DNA of 33,528 bases from Desulfocapsa sp. (GCA_024763035.1 JANTGG010000019.1:1-33528), one strand, 5' to 3'. Positions 15,715 through 25,374 are shown, counted from the stretch's first letter. The notes: a model not told the origin generated them from the sequence alone. Numbers and translations: made by a program.

Positions 15715-17040
15715 ATGGAAGTCGTCGTTGAAGAAGTTAGTGCGCTCACCAAAAAGCTTACTATTACACTGCCCGAGAAAGATGTTCAGAAGAAGCTGAA
15801 AAAAGCATATGATAAGCTTCAGCGTGAAAGCAAGATGAAAGGCTTTCGTCGTGGGAAAGTGCCCCGTTCCATTATTGTAAAAAGCTATAAGCACGAGGTT
15901 GAAGCTGAAATCGGAGAAAAGCTGGTCCAGGAGAGTTATTTCGATGCGGTTGAACAGGAAAATATTGACCCCGTCGTCCATCCCGATATCTCCGCTCCCC
16001 GGTTCAAAGAAGATGGTACTTTTGAATATGTGGCAAATGTCGATATACGCCCCGAGTTTGAGCTTGGAGAGTATAAAGGACTTGAAGTGGAGGAAATCTC
16101 CTCCGAGGTGAGTGATGCTGCCGTGGAAGTTGAAATCGAAGAGCTGCGGCGCAGCATGGCTCCCCTGAAAACAGTTGCTGACAGAGCCATAGCAGAAGGT
16201 GATGTTATCGTTGTTGATTTTGAAGGTTTTCACAATGGAAAGGCAATGAAAGAGGTGAAAAACGATAACTATTCTGTAGATGTGGGCAGTGGAAAGCTCA
16301 GTCCTGAGTTTGAAGAAAAACTTGTTGCAATGAACAGTGGAGAAGAGGCAAATCATGAAGTTGATTTTCCTGCAAACTATGCCAACCCTGTACTTGCCGG
16401 GAAAAAAATCGAGTTCCGGGTGAAAGTTAAAGAAGTAAAGGAGCGTGTTCTACCCGAGCTGAATGACGAATTTGCCAAAGATGTGGATCAGGCTTATGAG
16501 ACATTTGCAGATTTACAGAATGCCATTCGTGAGCAGCTTCAGGAGCAGAAAGAAAGTAAGGCTGAGGGAGACCTCACTGACCGCATTATGCTGAAACTCC
16601 TTGAAAATCATGAATTTGAAGTCCCCGAGCGCCTTGTTCGTTATGAGGTGGAGGAGATGATCAAGAATACCGAAAAGTCTCTTGAAGAAAGCGGCATGGA
16701 TTTGGAATCCGCCGGGATAAATCGTGAAGAACTTGCTGAACGCAGCAGGGAGACAGCTGAAAAACGAGTCCGCGGAGATTTCGTTCTGAAAAAGATCGCT
16801 GATGTGGAAGACATCAAAGTAAAAGATGAAGATATGGATCGTGCTTTCAAACGCATTGGCGACCAGTATAATATGCCTGTTGCCCAGGTAAAAGAATACT
16901 TCGGTAGTCGTGATGATCTGCTTCCGTTCATGAACGAGATTCTCAACGAGAAAATTCTCACCTTTCTCCGCGAAAATGCCAAATTTGTAAAGGCTGCCTC
17001 TGCTGAGACAACGGAAAATGCAGCAGAAAATGCAGAATAA
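15715..17040 (+). CDS. tig: Trigger factor
   Basis: Ribosome-bound chaperone with peptidyl-prolyl isomerase activity. The 441-residue product shows the three-part layout: an N-terminal ribosome-binding domain with the signature FRRGKVPRS near residue 45; a central FKBP-type domain (about 150-245) containing GDVIVVDFEGFHNGK and FEEKLVAMNSGEE; and a long helical C-terminal chaperone domain rich in Glu and Lys, ending in an acidic/Ala tail. ATG 15715 is preferred over ATG 15706 because AAAGG at 15701-15705 touches the first but is 9 nt from the second. It begins the common tig-clpP-clpX-lon order and is probably co-transcribed at least in part with clpP. Confidence 0.95.
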   Translation: MEVVVEEVSALTKKLTITLPEKDVQKKLKKAYDKLQRESKMKGFRRGKVPRSIIVKSYKHEVEAEIGEKLVQESYFDAVEQENIDPVVHPDISAPRFKEDGTFEYVANVDIRPEFELGEYKGLEVEEISSEVSDAAVEVEIEELRRSMAPLKTVADRAIAEGDVIVVDFEGFHNGKAMKEVKNDNYSVDVGSGKLSPEFEEKLVAMNSGEEANHEVDFPANYANPVLAGKKIEFRVKVKEVKERVLPELNDEFAKDVDQAYETFADLQNAIREQLQEQKESKAEGDLTDRIMLKLLENHEFEVPERLVRYEVEEMIKNTEKSLEESGMDLESAGINREELAERSRETAEKRVRGDFVLKKIADVEDIKVKDEDMDRAFKRIGDQYNMPVAQVKEYFGSRDDLLPFMNEILNEKILTFLRENAKFVKAASAETTENAAENAE

Positions 17041-17113
17041 TGTTCATGCATTCAATTTCCTGCTATGATACAAAAAACATAGAGGAAAGGTGTTTATTAT
17101 TAACTGTCTGATT

Positions 17114-17156
17114 ATACGACTGCAGTGCCGGATTTATCCTGGTTCTGCAGTCGTAT
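17114..17156 (+). promoter_or_regulatory. Hairpin in the tig-clpP gap
   Basis: A perfect 12-bp inverted repeat (ATACGACTGCAG at 17114-17125, complement at 17145-17156) encloses 19 nt that can pair further (GGAT/ATCC). It ends 6 nt before the clpP ribosome-binding site. The following bases are TTATTTAAGG, not a real U-tract, so it may be an mRNA stabiliser, processing site or weak attenuator. An extended -10-like TGCTATGAT lies upstream at 17061-17069, so the hairpin may sit in a clpP leader. Confidence 0.6.
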
Positions 17157-17174
17157 TTATTTAAGGAGAAAAGG

Positions 17175-17777
17175 ATGAACCTTGTACCAATGGTAGTGGA
17201 GCAAAGTCCTCGCGGGGAACGTGCTTTTGACATTTATTCCAGATTGTTACGTGAGAGAATTATATTTCTTGGTACAAGTGTCGGGGATGAAGTTGCAAAT
17301 TCCATAATTGCTCAGCTGCTGTTCCTGGAAGCAGAAGACCCTGATAAAGACATCACTTTTTATATTAATTCTCCTGGTGGTTCGGTGACTGCAGGGCTGG
17401 CCATTTATGATACCATGCAGTACGTGAAAAGTGATATCGCAACCCTCTGTATGGGGCAGGCCGCCTCAATGGGTGCCTTGCTGCTCGCAGCCGGGACTGC
17501 CGGAAAGCGGTACTCCCTCCCCAATTCCCGTATAATGATTCATCAGCCCATGGGCGGATATCAGGGACAGGCAACTGAGATAGATATTCATGCCAAAGAA
17601 ATTCTCCGTATGCGGGATGATCTCAATAAAATCCTTGCTCAGCATACAAAGAAAACTATAAAAAAGATAAAGACAGATACAGATCGTGATAATTTTATGA
17701 GTCCGGTGGAGGCGAAAAAATATGGCATTATTGACGAAGTGCTTGAAAAACGCCTTGAACCGGTAGAGGCAGAGTAA
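17175..17777 (+). CDS. clpP: ATP-dependent Clp protease proteolytic subunit ClpP
   Basis: Serine protease that forms the double-heptamer degradation chamber used by ClpX and ClpA/C. The catalytic triad is visible: Ser98 in GQAASMGA, His123 in IMIHQPMGG and Asp172 in DRDNFMSP. The conserved [19 protein letters not shown] segment lies at about 63-81. At 200 residues it is full length with only a short propeptide-like N-terminus (LVPMVVEQS). ATG 17175 has AAGGAG at 17163-17168. clpX begins one base after its stop, a strong sign of co-expression of the protease with its unfoldase. Confidence 0.97.
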   Translation: MNLVPMVVEQSPRGERAFDIYSRLLRERIIFLGTSVGDEVANSIIAQLLFLEAEDPDKDITFYINSPGGSVTAGLAIYDTMQYVKSDIATLCMGQAASMGALLLAAGTAGKRYSLPNSRIMIHQPMGGYQGQATEIDIHAKEILRMRDDLNKILAQHTKKTIKKIKTDTDRDNFMSPVEAKKYGIIDEVLEKRLEPVEAE

Positions 17778-17778
17778 C

Positions 17779-19053
17779 ATGGATGAATTTGAAGGTAATG
17801 AGTCTGCATCACACTGTTCTTTCTGTGGAAAGAGACAGGATGAAGTGGCTAAATTGATTGCCGGACCAAATGTATATATATGCGATCAGTGCATTGAGCT
17901 GTGCAATGAGATTGTAACAGATGATGACCATGCTGAGGCTGCGGATCAGGAAGGCTTCACTGCCGGCAACTTAAAGCCTATGGAGATAAAGGATCATCTC
18001 GATGAGTATGTTATCGGGCAGGAATTTGCCAAGAAGGTACTGGCAGTTGCTGTTCATAATCACTACAAGCGTATTGAGGCACCTCAGGATGATGATACCA
18101 TTGAGCTGCAGAAGGCAAATATCATTCTCATCGGTCCCACCGGAAGCGGTAAAACACTCGTCGCGCAAACCCTTGCCCGTGTTTTAAATGTGCCATTTTG
18201 TATGGCGGATGCCACCACGCTCACCGAAGCCGGGTATGTGGGGGATGATGTGGAAAATATTCTGGTGAATCTGCTGCAGGCTGCTGATTATGATATTGAT
18301 CGAGCAGAACGCGGTATCATCTATATAGATGAAATTGACAAGATCGCCCGGAAGTCAGACAGTGCGTCCCTCACCCGTGATGTTTCCGGTGAAGGGGTTC
18401 AACAGGCATTATTGAAGATAATTGAAGGAACGGTTGCCTCCATTCCCCCTAAAGGCGGTCGTAAACATCCGCAGCAGGAACTTGTAAAGATCGATACCAC
18501 CAATATACTTTTTATCTGCGGTGGTGCATTTGTGGGGCTTGATACTGTCGTGAAACGTCGCAAGGGGACAAAGTCCATGGGCTTTGGAGCCAAAGTTGTC
18601 AGTGACAAGAACCTGAAAATTGGTGATCTGCTCGAATCAGTACAGCCTGAGGATCTGCTCAAGTTTGGTCTTATTCCAGAGCTTGTTGGACGGTTGCCGG
18701 TGATTGCCACCATGCAGGAACTGGTCATCGAAGACCTTGTCCGCATCCTCACAGAACCCAAAAATGCTTTGACCAAACAGTATGAGAAACTGTTTTCCTT
18801 TGAGGGGATCCAGCTCAGATTTACAGAAGGGGCGCTTTCTGCCATTGCCAACAAGGCACTCAGTAGAAAATCAGGTGCCCGCGGACTGCGGTCAGTGATG
18901 GAAGCCGCCATGCTTAATGTCATGTATGAGCTGCCTTCGAAAGAAGGCGTGCAGGAATGTGTGATCAGTGAACAGGTTATTACTGAAGGTGATTATCCGG
19001 TCATTCTTTATGAAAAGGCAGCCGAAGAAAAGCACCTAAAAAATGCCTCATAA
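17779..19053 (+). CDS. clpX: ATP-dependent Clp protease ATP-binding subunit ClpX
   Basis: AAA+ unfoldase that feeds substrates to ClpP. The N-terminal zinc-binding domain has C13, C16, C35 and C38. The AAA+ core has Walker A GPTGSGKT near residue 118, Walker [11 protein letters not shown], the pore-1 GYVGDD motif and GGAFVGLD, then the arginine/sensor region [14 protein letters not shown]. The 424-residue length is standard. The start lies one base after the clpP stop. lon follows after a short gap, so tig-clpP-clpX-lon forms one proteostasis block. Confidence 0.97.
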   Translation: MDEFEGNESASHCSFCGKRQDEVAKLIAGPNVYICDQCIELCNEIVTDDDHAEAADQEGFTAGNLKPMEIKDHLDEYVIGQEFAKKVLAVAVHNHYKRIEAPQDDDTIELQKANIILIGPTGSGKTLVAQTLARVLNVPFCMADATTLTEAGYVGDDVENILVNLLQAADYDIDRAERGIIYIDEIDKIARKSDSASLTRDVSGEGVQQALLKIIEGTVASIPPKGGRKHPQQELVKIDTTNILFICGGAFVGLDTVVKRRKGTKSMGFGAKVVSDKNLKIGDLLESVQPEDLLKFGLIPELVGRLPVIATMQELVIEDLVRILTEPKNALTKQYEKLFSFEGIQLRFTEGALSAIANKALSRKSGARGLRSVMEAAMLNVMYELPSKEGVQECVISEQVITEGDYPVILYEKAAEEKHLKNAS

Positions 19054-19099
19054 CTGCCCGAACAGAAAACATCTACTACTCTAACAGGTGACTCGTTTT

Positions 19100-21496
19100 A
19101 TGAAAACAGATCTTTTCCCACTCATGTCCCTGCGTGACATCGTTATTTTCCCGCACATGGTAGCTCCTCTGGTTGTCGGCAGGAGTAAATCCATTAAGGC
19201 CCTGGAAGATGCCATGGAAAAACGCACTGAAATCTTCCTTGTAACCCAGCAGGATTCAAAGGTAGACGACCCCGGAGAAAGTGATATCCATAAGGTGGGA
19301 ACGCTTGCTGTGGTGATGCAGCTGCTTCGTTTGCCTGATGGTACCATCAAGGCTCTTGTGGAAGGCAAGAGACGCGCAGAAGTGGTCTCTTTTCTACACC
19401 ACGAAGAATTTGTACAGGTGGAAGTAAGCTATCGTGATGACGTGGAAACAGAAAGCCCTGAGACCGTTGTTTTTGTCAGACAGTTGCGTGATCTTTTTCA
19501 GCAGTTTGCCGCCCTGAATAAAAAGATTCCAAGGGAGGTGCTGAAAACCATAAAGACCATCGAGGATAATGCAAAACTCGCCCATGTTGTCAGTGCCCAC
19601 CTGCCGTTGCAGTCTTCAGAAAAGCAGAGCATTTTGGAGATTGACTCCATTCCCCAAAAGATTGAAAAACTCCTTGAGTTTATCAACAGAGAAATTGAAC
19701 TCGCCAACCTGGAAAAGGATATCAACGCCAGAGTAAAAAAGCGGATGGGGAAAACCCAGCGGAATTATTTTCTTGGTGAAAAAGTCAAAGTAATTCAGAA
19801 TGAAATTGGTCAGAATGAGGAAGGTCTGGATGAACTTGGCGAGCTAGAACAATCCATTGAAAAGAAGAAACTTCCTGTAAAAGTACGCAAACAGGCGACA
19901 AAAGAGTTTAAAAAACTGCGCAACATGCCGCCCATGTCTGCTGAGACCACAGTGGTCAGGAATTATATCGACTGTATTCTCACCTTGCCGTGGAATAAGA
20001 AGAGCAGAGCCAGACTTGACATTAATAAGGCAGAGAAAATTTTAAATGAAGATCATTATGGTCTCGACAAACCAAAAGAACGAATCCTGGAATACCTTGC
20101 CGTTTCGGCACAGGTAAAAAAACTGCAGGGGCCTATCATCTGTCTCGTCGGGCCTCCAGGTGTGGGGAAGACCTCAATCAGCCGATCTATTGCCAGGGCC
20201 ATGGGGCGCAAGTTTGTTCGGTTATCCCTTGGTGGTGTTCGTGATGAAGCTGAAATTCGCGGGCATCGCAGGACATACGTCGGGGCAATGCCCGGTAAGA
20301 TCATTCAATCCATGCAGAAGGCTGGTGTTGCAAACCCTGTTTTTTGTCTCGATGAAGTCGACAAGATGAGTACCGATTTTCGCGGTGATCCCTCATCTGC
20401 CCTCCTTGAAGTATTAGATCCGGAACAGAACAACGCGTTCAATGATCATTACCTTGATCTTGACTACGATTTGTCCGATATCTTCTTTATCACAACTGCC
20501 AATAATCTTGAGGGAATACCTCTCCCGCTGCAGGATAGAATGGAGATCATTCGCTTAAACGGCTACACAGAAGAAGAGAAGAAAAATATTGCTGAACAGT
20601 TCCTTATTCCTAAACAGCTGAAGTTGAACGGTTTCAAACCTGACGATATCTCTTTCACAAATGGAGGTATTTTTGATGTTATCCGCCGTTACACAAGAGA
20701 AGCCGGAGTCAGGAATTTCGAACGAACCATTGCCTCAATATGCCGAAAGGTGGCAAGGGAGAGGTTAAAGTCTGGCAGGAAGGATAATACCTACAGGATT
20801 GCAGCAAAGTCTGTCGTGAAATATCTTGGCACTCCAAAGTATCGCTATGGTCTTGCAGAGGTGCGGGATGAGGTAGGGCTGACCACGGGTCTTGCCTGGA
20901 CCTCTGTCGGGGGGGAACTGCTGCAGGTGGAAGTGACGATTATGCCCGGAACCGGGAAGATGATTGTTACCGGAAAACTAGGAGAAGTCATGCAGGAATC
21001 TGCACAAGCGGCCCTTAGTTATGTCCGTTCGCGTGCCATGCTGCTTGGTCTAGAACCGGATTTTTATCAAAAAATAGACATCCACATGCATGTACCCGAA
21101 GGGGCCATTCCAAAAGATGGACCATCGGCGGGGATCACCATTGCCACAACGCTTGTTTCTGCAATTTTAAAGCTTCCGGTACGTCATGAGCTGGCGATGA
21201 CCGGTGAGATAACGTTGCGGGGCAGGGTACTTCCCATTGGCGGCTTAACCGAAAAACTGCTTGCCGCAAAACGTGGAAAAATTAAAGAGGTTATTATCCC
21301 GAAAGAGAACAAGCGAAATCTTTCCGATGTTCCGGATAAAATTAAAAAGAGCTTGGTGATCCATTGCGTTGAGAATGTCGACGAAGTGCTTGAAAAATCG
21401 CTTATTGTAAGAAAAGGTGAAACACTGTTCAAGGATGTGCCTATCACCACAGTGTATAGCGATATTACCCTCTCAACACATAATACACCACACTGA
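19100..21496 (+). CDS. lon: ATP-dependent Lon protease
   Basis: Cytoplasmic AAA+ serine-lysine protease. The 798-residue chain has the N-terminal substrate domain starting with [14 protein letters not shown], a helical linker, Walker A GPPGVGKT, Walker B FCLDEVDK, and the protease domain with the dyad Ser676 in KDGPSAGI and Lys719 in [11 protein letters not shown]. These positions match E. coli Lon closely. ATG 19100 is chosen because AGGTG lies 9 nt upstream, whereas GTG 19088 overlaps that same site and adds only MTRF. The C-terminus runs ~25 residues past the last conserved helix. It lies 46 bp after clpX and is followed by tRNA genes with their own promoter. Confidence 0.97.
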   Translation: MKTDLFPLMSLRDIVIFPHMVAPLVVGRSKSIKALEDAMEKRTEIFLVTQQDSKVDDPGESDIHKVGTLAVVMQLLRLPDGTIKALVEGKRRAEVVSFLHHEEFVQVEVSYRDDVETESPETVVFVRQLRDLFQQFAALNKKIPREVLKTIKTIEDNAKLAHVVSAHLPLQSSEKQSILEIDSIPQKIEKLLEFINREIELANLEKDINARVKKRMGKTQRNYFLGEKVKVIQNEIGQNEEGLDELGELEQSIEKKKLPVKVRKQATKEFKKLRNMPPMSAETTVVRNYIDCILTLPWNKKSRARLDINKAEKILNEDHYGLDKPKERILEYLAVSAQVKKLQGPIICLVGPPGVGKTSISRSIARAMGRKFVRLSLGGVRDEAEIRGHRRTYVGAMPGKIIQSMQKAGVANPVFCLDEVDKMSTDFRGDPSSALLEVLDPEQNNAFNDHYLDLDYDLSDIFFITTANNLEGIPLPLQDRMEIIRLNGYTEEEKKNIAEQFLIPKQLKLNGFKPDDISFTNGGIFDVIRRYTREAGVRNFERTIASICRKVARERLKSGRKDNTYRIAAKSVVKYLGTPKYRYGLAEVRDEVGLTTGLAWTSVGGELLQVEVTIMPGTGKMIVTGKLGEVMQESAQAALSYVRSRAMLLGLEPDFYQKIDIHMHVPEGAIPKDGPSAGITIATTLVSAILKLPVRHELAMTGEITLRGRVLPIGGLTEKLLAAKRGKIKEVIIPKENKRNLSDVPDKIKKSLVIHCVENVDEVLEKSLIVRKGETLFKDVPITTVYSDITLSTHNTPH

Positions 21497-21505
21497 CTTT
21501 TTTGC

Positions 21506-21534
21506 TTGACGCCTGACAGGCTACCTGTTAAATA
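21506..21534 (+). promoter_or_regulatory. Likely promoter of the tRNA-Val/tRNA-Asp unit
   Basis: TTGACG (21506-21511) and TAAATA (21529-21534) are spaced by 17 nt and placed ~22 bp before the tRNA-Val 5' end. The small GCCTG-A-CAGGC hairpin in the spacer could also serve as a weak end for lon, but it has no U-tract. Confidence 0.5.
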
Positions 21535-21555
21535 GTTCTCCACATTGATTGCGGG

Positions 21556-21631
21556 GGGCGGTTAGCTCAGCTGGGAGAGCATCGGCCTTACAAGCCGAGG
21601 GTCACAGGTTCGATCCCTGTACCGCCCACCA
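21556..21631 (+). tRNA. tRNA-Val (anticodon UAC)
   Basis: Acceptor GGGCGGT pairs with ACCGCCC. The D arm has AGCTCAGCTGGGAGAGC, the anticodon loop CTTACAA gives UAC, the T arm is GGTTCGATCC, and CCA is encoded. The length is 76 nt. Confidence 0.97.
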
Positions 21632-21659
21632 CTCAATTGATGTAAATTTTATCTAACAC

Positions 21660-21736
21660 GGAGCGGTAGTTCAGCTGGTTAGAATACCGGCCTGTCACGC
21701 CGGGGGTCGCGGGTTCGAGTCCCGTCCGCTCCGCCA
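21660..21736 (+). tRNA. tRNA-Asp (anticodon GUC)
   Basis: Acceptor GGAGCGG pairs with CCGCTCC and the discriminator is G. The anticodon loop CTGTCAC gives GUC, the T arm has GGGTTCGAGTCCC, and CCA is encoded. The length is 77 nt. It lies 28 nt after tRNA-Val in one transcription unit. Confidence 0.97.
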
Positions 21737-21751
21737 GATATAATAAAAAAA

Positions 21752-21786
21752 GGGTTTCAGCCTCACAGGTTGAAACCCTTTTTTTT
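21752..21786 (+). terminator. Terminator of the tRNA-Val/tRNA-Asp unit
   Basis: GGGTTTCAGCCT (21752-21763) pairs with AGGTTGAAACCC (21767-21778) through 12 bp including one G-U, with a 3-nt loop. It is followed by eight T and preceded by a run of A, so it could work in both directions. Confidence 0.92.
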
Positions 21787-21956
21787 ATTCTCCCCACACT
21801 GATCCCACCCTTGCAAAGACCATCAAATGTGATGGCATCGTAAAGACTCTCCTCCATTCATTACGGTTTTCAGGCTTGTGGTTTTATGATGCAAGTCTTT
21901 CTCTCAGTACGTTTACACCATGGAATTTCACCTGCCACATGTTTTGCAGATAATCC

Positions 21957-21984
21957 TTTACCTTTTGGAATTATAGGATATTAT
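21957..21984 (+). promoter_or_regulatory. Candidate cooS promoter
   Basis: TTTACC (21957-21962) and TATTAT (21979-21984) are separated by 16 nt, ~63 bp before the cooS start. The rest of 21787-22047 shows no gene; it holds only the tail of the tRNA terminator and AT-rich leader. I cannot identify a CooA/CRP-type operator with confidence. Confidence 0.35.
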
Positions 21985-22047
21985 TTACATTACATAGCAA
22001 CAAATCTCTGCCCGATTCATTCAAAACAAACAGAAAGAGGATACAAA

Positions 22048-23922
22048 ATGCCCGAGAAAAACCAAAATATTGATGAGATGACGATTTGGGAAGATGCTAA
22101 ACAGATGCTGCGTAAAGCAGAAAAAGAAAACATTGAAACCGCGTGGGACAGGCTTCAGAAACAGACCCCCCACTGTCAATTTGGAGAAGGGGGAATCTGT
22201 TGCCGGATATGTACCATGGGGCCCTGTCGCATCGGAAAAAAAGCATCCAGGGGAGTATGCGGTGCCGACGCCGATGTTATCGTTGCGCGCAATTTCGGAC
22301 GTTTTATCACCGGTGGTGCAGCCGGTCACTCCGATCATGGCCGTGACTGCATTGAAGCATTGCACGCAGTGGCACATGGAGAAACAAAAGATTACGAGAT
22401 TAAAGATAAAGAGAAGCTCCTGAGAATAGCAGAAGAAGTCGGTATCAACACCAATGATCGTGATTATCTCGATGTTGCAAAAGACCTTGCTGCAGAATTT
22501 TTCGAAAATTACGGAACCACCAAAGGAGCAGTCTCCTTTGCCTCACGGGTCCCTGAAAAGAGAAAGGAGCTGTGGAGCAGTCTCGGTATTACCCCACGTG
22601 GTGTTGACAGAGAGATTGCCGAAATGATGCATCGAACCCACATGGGATGTGACAATGATGCTGCCAACACCATGCTCCATGCCGCACGCACCTGTCTTGC
22701 AGATGGTTGGGCGGGGTCCATGATTGCCACTGAAATTTCAGATATATTGTTTGGTACGCCAAGCCCCCGCAAGGCAAAGGTGAATCTTGGAGTATTAAAA
22801 GAGGATCAGGTTAATATCCTTGTTCATGGACACAATCCCATCGTTTCCGAGAAAATCCTGGAAGCCGTTAATGATCCGGAGCTCGTAGCACTGGCAAAAG
22901 AAAAGGGTGCTTCCGGAATTAATCTTGCTGGTCTTTGTTGCACAGGTAATGAGCTTATGATGCGTCGTGGCATCCCGATGGCAGGGAATCATCTTATGAC
23001 TGAGCTCGCCATTATAACAGGAGCCGTGGAGATGATCATTGTCGATTACCAGTGCATCATGCCAAGTCTTGTCCAGGTGGGATCCTGCTATCATACAAAA
23101 ATGATCACCACTGCAGATAAGGCGAAATTCACCGGTGCTGAGCATGTTAAATTCGAGATGCATAACGGGATGGAACAGGCACGAAAGGTTGTCAGAAAGG
23201 CTGTCGAGCTGTACGAGTTCCGGGATCGAAACCGTGTGCAAATCCCTGGTGAACCGGTGGACATAATGACCGGATTTTCAAATGAAGCGCTTCTCCAGGC
23301 CTTGGGCGGATCGCTCACACCGCTGATAGATGCCATCAAGGCGGGCAAGGTACGCGGTGCTGTCGGTATCGTTGGCTGTAACAACCCCAAATACAAACAT
23401 GATCACTGCAATGTCAATCTGGCAAAAGAACTGATTAAGCGTGATATCCTTGTACTTGCCACAGGTTGCGTGACCACTGCTACAGGAAAGGCCGGCCTGC
23501 TTGTTCCGGAAGCCATTGATACAGCAGGACCTGGACTGAAGGAAGTTTGCGGTTCTTTAGGTATTCCACCGGTACTGCATATGGGAAGTTGTGTGGACAA
23601 TGCACGGATTCTTCAACTCTGTGCTCTGCTTGCCAGTGAGATAGGTGTCGATATCTCCGATTTGCCGGTGGCTGCGTCCTCGCCGGAATGGTATTCCGAA
23701 AAGGCTGCCGCAATAGGAACCTACGCAGTTGCATCCGGAATCTATACACACCTCGGACACCCGCCAAATATAACCGGCTCAAAACTGGTTACCAATCTCG
23801 CATTATCCGGTCTCGATGATCTGCTGGGTGCCTGCTTTGTTGTAGAACCCGATCCGTTTAAAGCGGCAGAACTGATAGATAAAAGAATTGGTGCCAAACG
23901 GACAGCTCTTGGACTTGTATGA
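22048..23922 (+). CDS. cooS: Anaerobic Ni-Fe-S carbon monoxide dehydrogenase catalytic subunit CooS
   Basis: Oxidises CO to CO2 or runs the reverse, as a homodimer. Iron-sulfur ligands are visible: C43 and C51 for the bridging D cluster, and C52, C55, C60 and C71 for the B cluster. The Ni-Fe-S C-cluster ligands appear in order as the histidine of HGHNPIVSEKI and cysteines in GLCCTGNE, DYQCIMPS, VGCNNPK, ATGCVTTATGKAG and MGSCVDNARI. The 624-residue length is typical. ATG 22048 is chosen because AAAGAGG lies 7 nt upstream; the 54 residues in frame before it have no family character. No cooF, cooC or acs genes adjoin, so electron partner and nickel-insertion helper must be elsewhere. A terminator overlaps its stop codon, making it monocistronic. 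Confidence 0.95.
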   Translation: MPEKNQNIDEMTIWEDAKQMLRKAEKENIETAWDRLQKQTPHCQFGEGGICCRICTMGPCRIGKKASRGVCGADADVIVARNFGRFITGGAAGHSDHGRDCIEALHAVAHGETKDYEIKDKEKLLRIAEEVGINTNDRDYLDVAKDLAAEFFENYGTTKGAVSFASRVPEKRKELWSSLGITPRGVDREIAEMMHRTHMGCDNDAANTMLHAARTCLADGWAGSMIATEISDILFGTPSPRKAKVNLGVLKEDQVNILVHGHNPIVSEKILEAVNDPELVALAKEKGASGINLAGLCCTGNELMMRRGIPMAGNHLMTELAIITGAVEMIIVDYQCIMPSLVQVGSCYHTKMITTADKAKFTGAEHVKFEMHNGMEQARKVVRKAVELYEFRDRNRVQIPGEPVDIMTGFSNEALLQALGGSLTPLIDAIKAGKVRGAVGIVGCNNPKYKHDHCNVNLAKELIKRDILVLATGCVTTATGKAGLLVPEAIDTAGPGLKEVCGSLGIPPVLHMGSCVDNARILQLCALLASEIGVDISDLPVAASSPEWYSEKAAAIGTYAVASGIYTHLGHPPNITGSKLVTNLALSGLDDLLGACFVVEPDPFKAAELIDKRIGAKRTALGLV

Positions 23923-23956
23923 TACGTCTGTTATACAATTTTCTTTTCTTTTTTTT
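23915..23956 (+). terminator. Terminator overlapping the cooS stop codon
   Basis: TTGTATGATA (23915-23924) pairs with TGTTATACAA (23929-23938), 10 bp with two G-U pairs, around a 4-nt loop. It is followed by an 18-nt stretch of almost pure T. The cooS TGA (23920-23922) lies inside the left arm, so translating ribosomes could disturb folding. Confidence 0.8.
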
Positions 23957-24032
23957 ATTGTGAATGGAGGGCAATCTGCCAGATATCTTTTTAGCCGGCA
24001 GGGGGCTTACCTTCCATCACCGATATCAGGTT

Positions 24033-24299
24033 CTATTCCTCTCTTTTATGACAGAACAGACAACGGTATTTGGGAGGGTGATCCTCAGGGAGTGCCATAT
24101 CCTCTGGATTATGGCACTCGGTGCAGAATTTTTCTGCCGCCTTCTTTTTCATACCAAAAAAACGCGTGTGATCCCCGTCATGGGGAAGTCGTGCGGTGGT
24201 TTCTGCGGGAGCCCGCATTAAAAAGGCAACCAGGGCTACAGACATAACGATAAATGCTATATTTATAAAAATGGTGTTTTTCTTTTTAGGTGTTGTCAT
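24033..24299 (-). CDS. Small membrane-anchored diheme cytochrome c
   Basis: The 88-residue protein has an uncleaved-looking N-terminal membrane helix (about residues 9-28) after a Lys-rich start (TTPKKK), which orients the rest to the periplasm. Two c-type heme sites CTECH (59-63) and CLFCH (80-84) follow, with extra histidines in LPHDGDH and EDHPP that could be distal ligands. It resembles small NrfH- or NapC-like or Fe-S/cytochrome shuttles only in having an anchor plus hemes; no named family is clear. It is the last gene of the frdCAB-reductase unit, 30 bp after the flavoprotein. No ribosome-binding site is visible before ATG 24299. The overlapping + strand ORF lacks any such signature. 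Confidence 0.75.
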   Translation of the reverse strand: MTTPKKKNTIFINIAFIVMSVALVAFLMRAPAETTARLPHDGDHTRFFGMKKKAAEKFCTECHNPEDMALPEDHPPKYRCLFCHKREE

Positions 24300-24329
24300 G
24301 GGGTGTTGAGTGTTGGGTTTGGTTGGCTT

Positions 24330-25361
24330 TTATATAGCCATTTCCATTTTGTTGAATTTGATCATACCTGATCGCAGCCCCAGTGTCATTAGTTCTGCCA
24401 AAAATGCATTCAGGAGACCGCTTTTTCCACTGATTGTCACCATCCGGCTGTGTTTTGCGTGACGCTCCACCAGTTGTGTCATTATAGTGCTTGTGTAGTG
24501 TGGATCGCAGATACTGCGGGCGGTTTCTTCTCCGGAAATAATGGCAGGATAGATGCCTTCCCCTGTGAGTCCCGACGCTAGTCCCGCTGCATCACCTACC
24601 AGATAAACCTTCTTGAAGCACCAGCCTTGATAGTCATAGTTTATGTATTCGGCATGGGCCTTATGCTGTGTGAGTTGATAGCCCTGTTTTTTCGCCCAGA
24701 ATAAAAGATTCTTTTTCAGTTCGGCAGCGCCCAGGCTTGCACGGTCGGCATAGGCGCCAATGGAAAGAGTCCTGGAATGGGGGAAAATCCAGGCGTAACC
24801 GTTCTTAAACAGTGCATTGCTTAAATGCCATTCCATCTTATCGACGTCTCCGGGAATCTGGTAGTTTATCCCGATTCCAAGACGAGTGCTCGGGATTCCA
24901 AGGGAGCGGCGGACAAGGGATGATGAGCCGTCAGCACCGACCAGATAGTCAAAGCTTATCCACTCTTTCTTATCGCTGCTTTTATCATGCAGCAATGCTT
25001 TTCCGGTATCAAGCTGCACAACAGCTGTGGCAGTGCGGATGGATGCCCCGGCGTTTTTTGCCTGTTCAGCCATTTGCTGTCCAAGGCGTTTACGGTTTAC
25101 TGTGGCAATGATAGGGTCTTTTTCTTTTATGGAAATGGATTGCAGGGGGGATTTGATATACTGTACGGGAAACGATTTTTCAGCAAGATTTGCCGGAACA
25201 CGACTGATAAGACCACTCCAGGTAATACCGCCGGCACAAACCTTGGGACCGACAACTTTTTTTCGTTCTGTGACGAGGACGTTTTTACCATTTTTGGCAA
25301 GAACTTCCGCACAGGCGAGTCCGCCGGGACCAGCTCCGACTATAAGGGTATGAACGTGCAT
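24330..25361 (-). CDS. Geranylgeranyl-reductase-family FAD-dependent oxidoreductase
   Basis: Flavoprotein of 343 residues. The FAD-binding GAGPGGLACAEVLAKNG begins near residue 8 with an acidic end of strand 2 (VTERK). The reductase-family cysteine motif appears as GPKVCAGGITWSGL, there is a central YLVGADGSSSLVRRSLG, and the FAD-ribityl motif is GDAAGLASGLTGEGIYPAI. The family hydrogenates isoprenoid chains (chlorophyll, archaeal lipids, menaquinone tails). Lying directly behind frdB in a quinone-dependent operon, it may saturate menaquinone or polyprenyl tails; that is inference. The start ATG 25361 is 13 nt after the frdB stop. The last ~30 residues contain a hydrophobic helix that could dock on the membrane. 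Confidence 0.82.
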   Translation of the reverse strand: MHVHTLIVGAGPGGLACAEVLAKNGKNVLVTERKKVVGPKVCAGGITWSGLISRVPANLAEKSFPVQYIKSPLQSISIKEKDPIIATVNRKRLGQQMAEQAKNAGASIRTATAVVQLDTGKALLHDKSSDKKEWISFDYLVGADGSSSLVRRSLGIPSTRLGIGINYQIPGDVDKMEWHLSNALFKNGYAWIFPHSRTLSIGAYADRASLGAAELKKNLLFWAKKQGYQLTQHKAHAEYINYDYQGWCFKKVYLVGDAAGLASGLTGEGIYPAIISGEETARSICDPHYTSTIMTQLVERHAKHSRMVTISGKSGLLNAFLAELMTLGLRSGMIKFNKMEMAI

Positions 25362-25374
25362 GAAAACCGGGCAA

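Noticed and set aside
21886-22047. Upstream in-frame extension of cooS
   Set aside because: The extra 54 residues have no CODH character, and a good ribosome-binding site precedes ATG 22048.
23888-24247. 119-residue + strand ORF after cooS
   Set aside because: It overlaps the cooS end, runs through the terminator and is antisense to a cytochrome with two CxxCH motifs.
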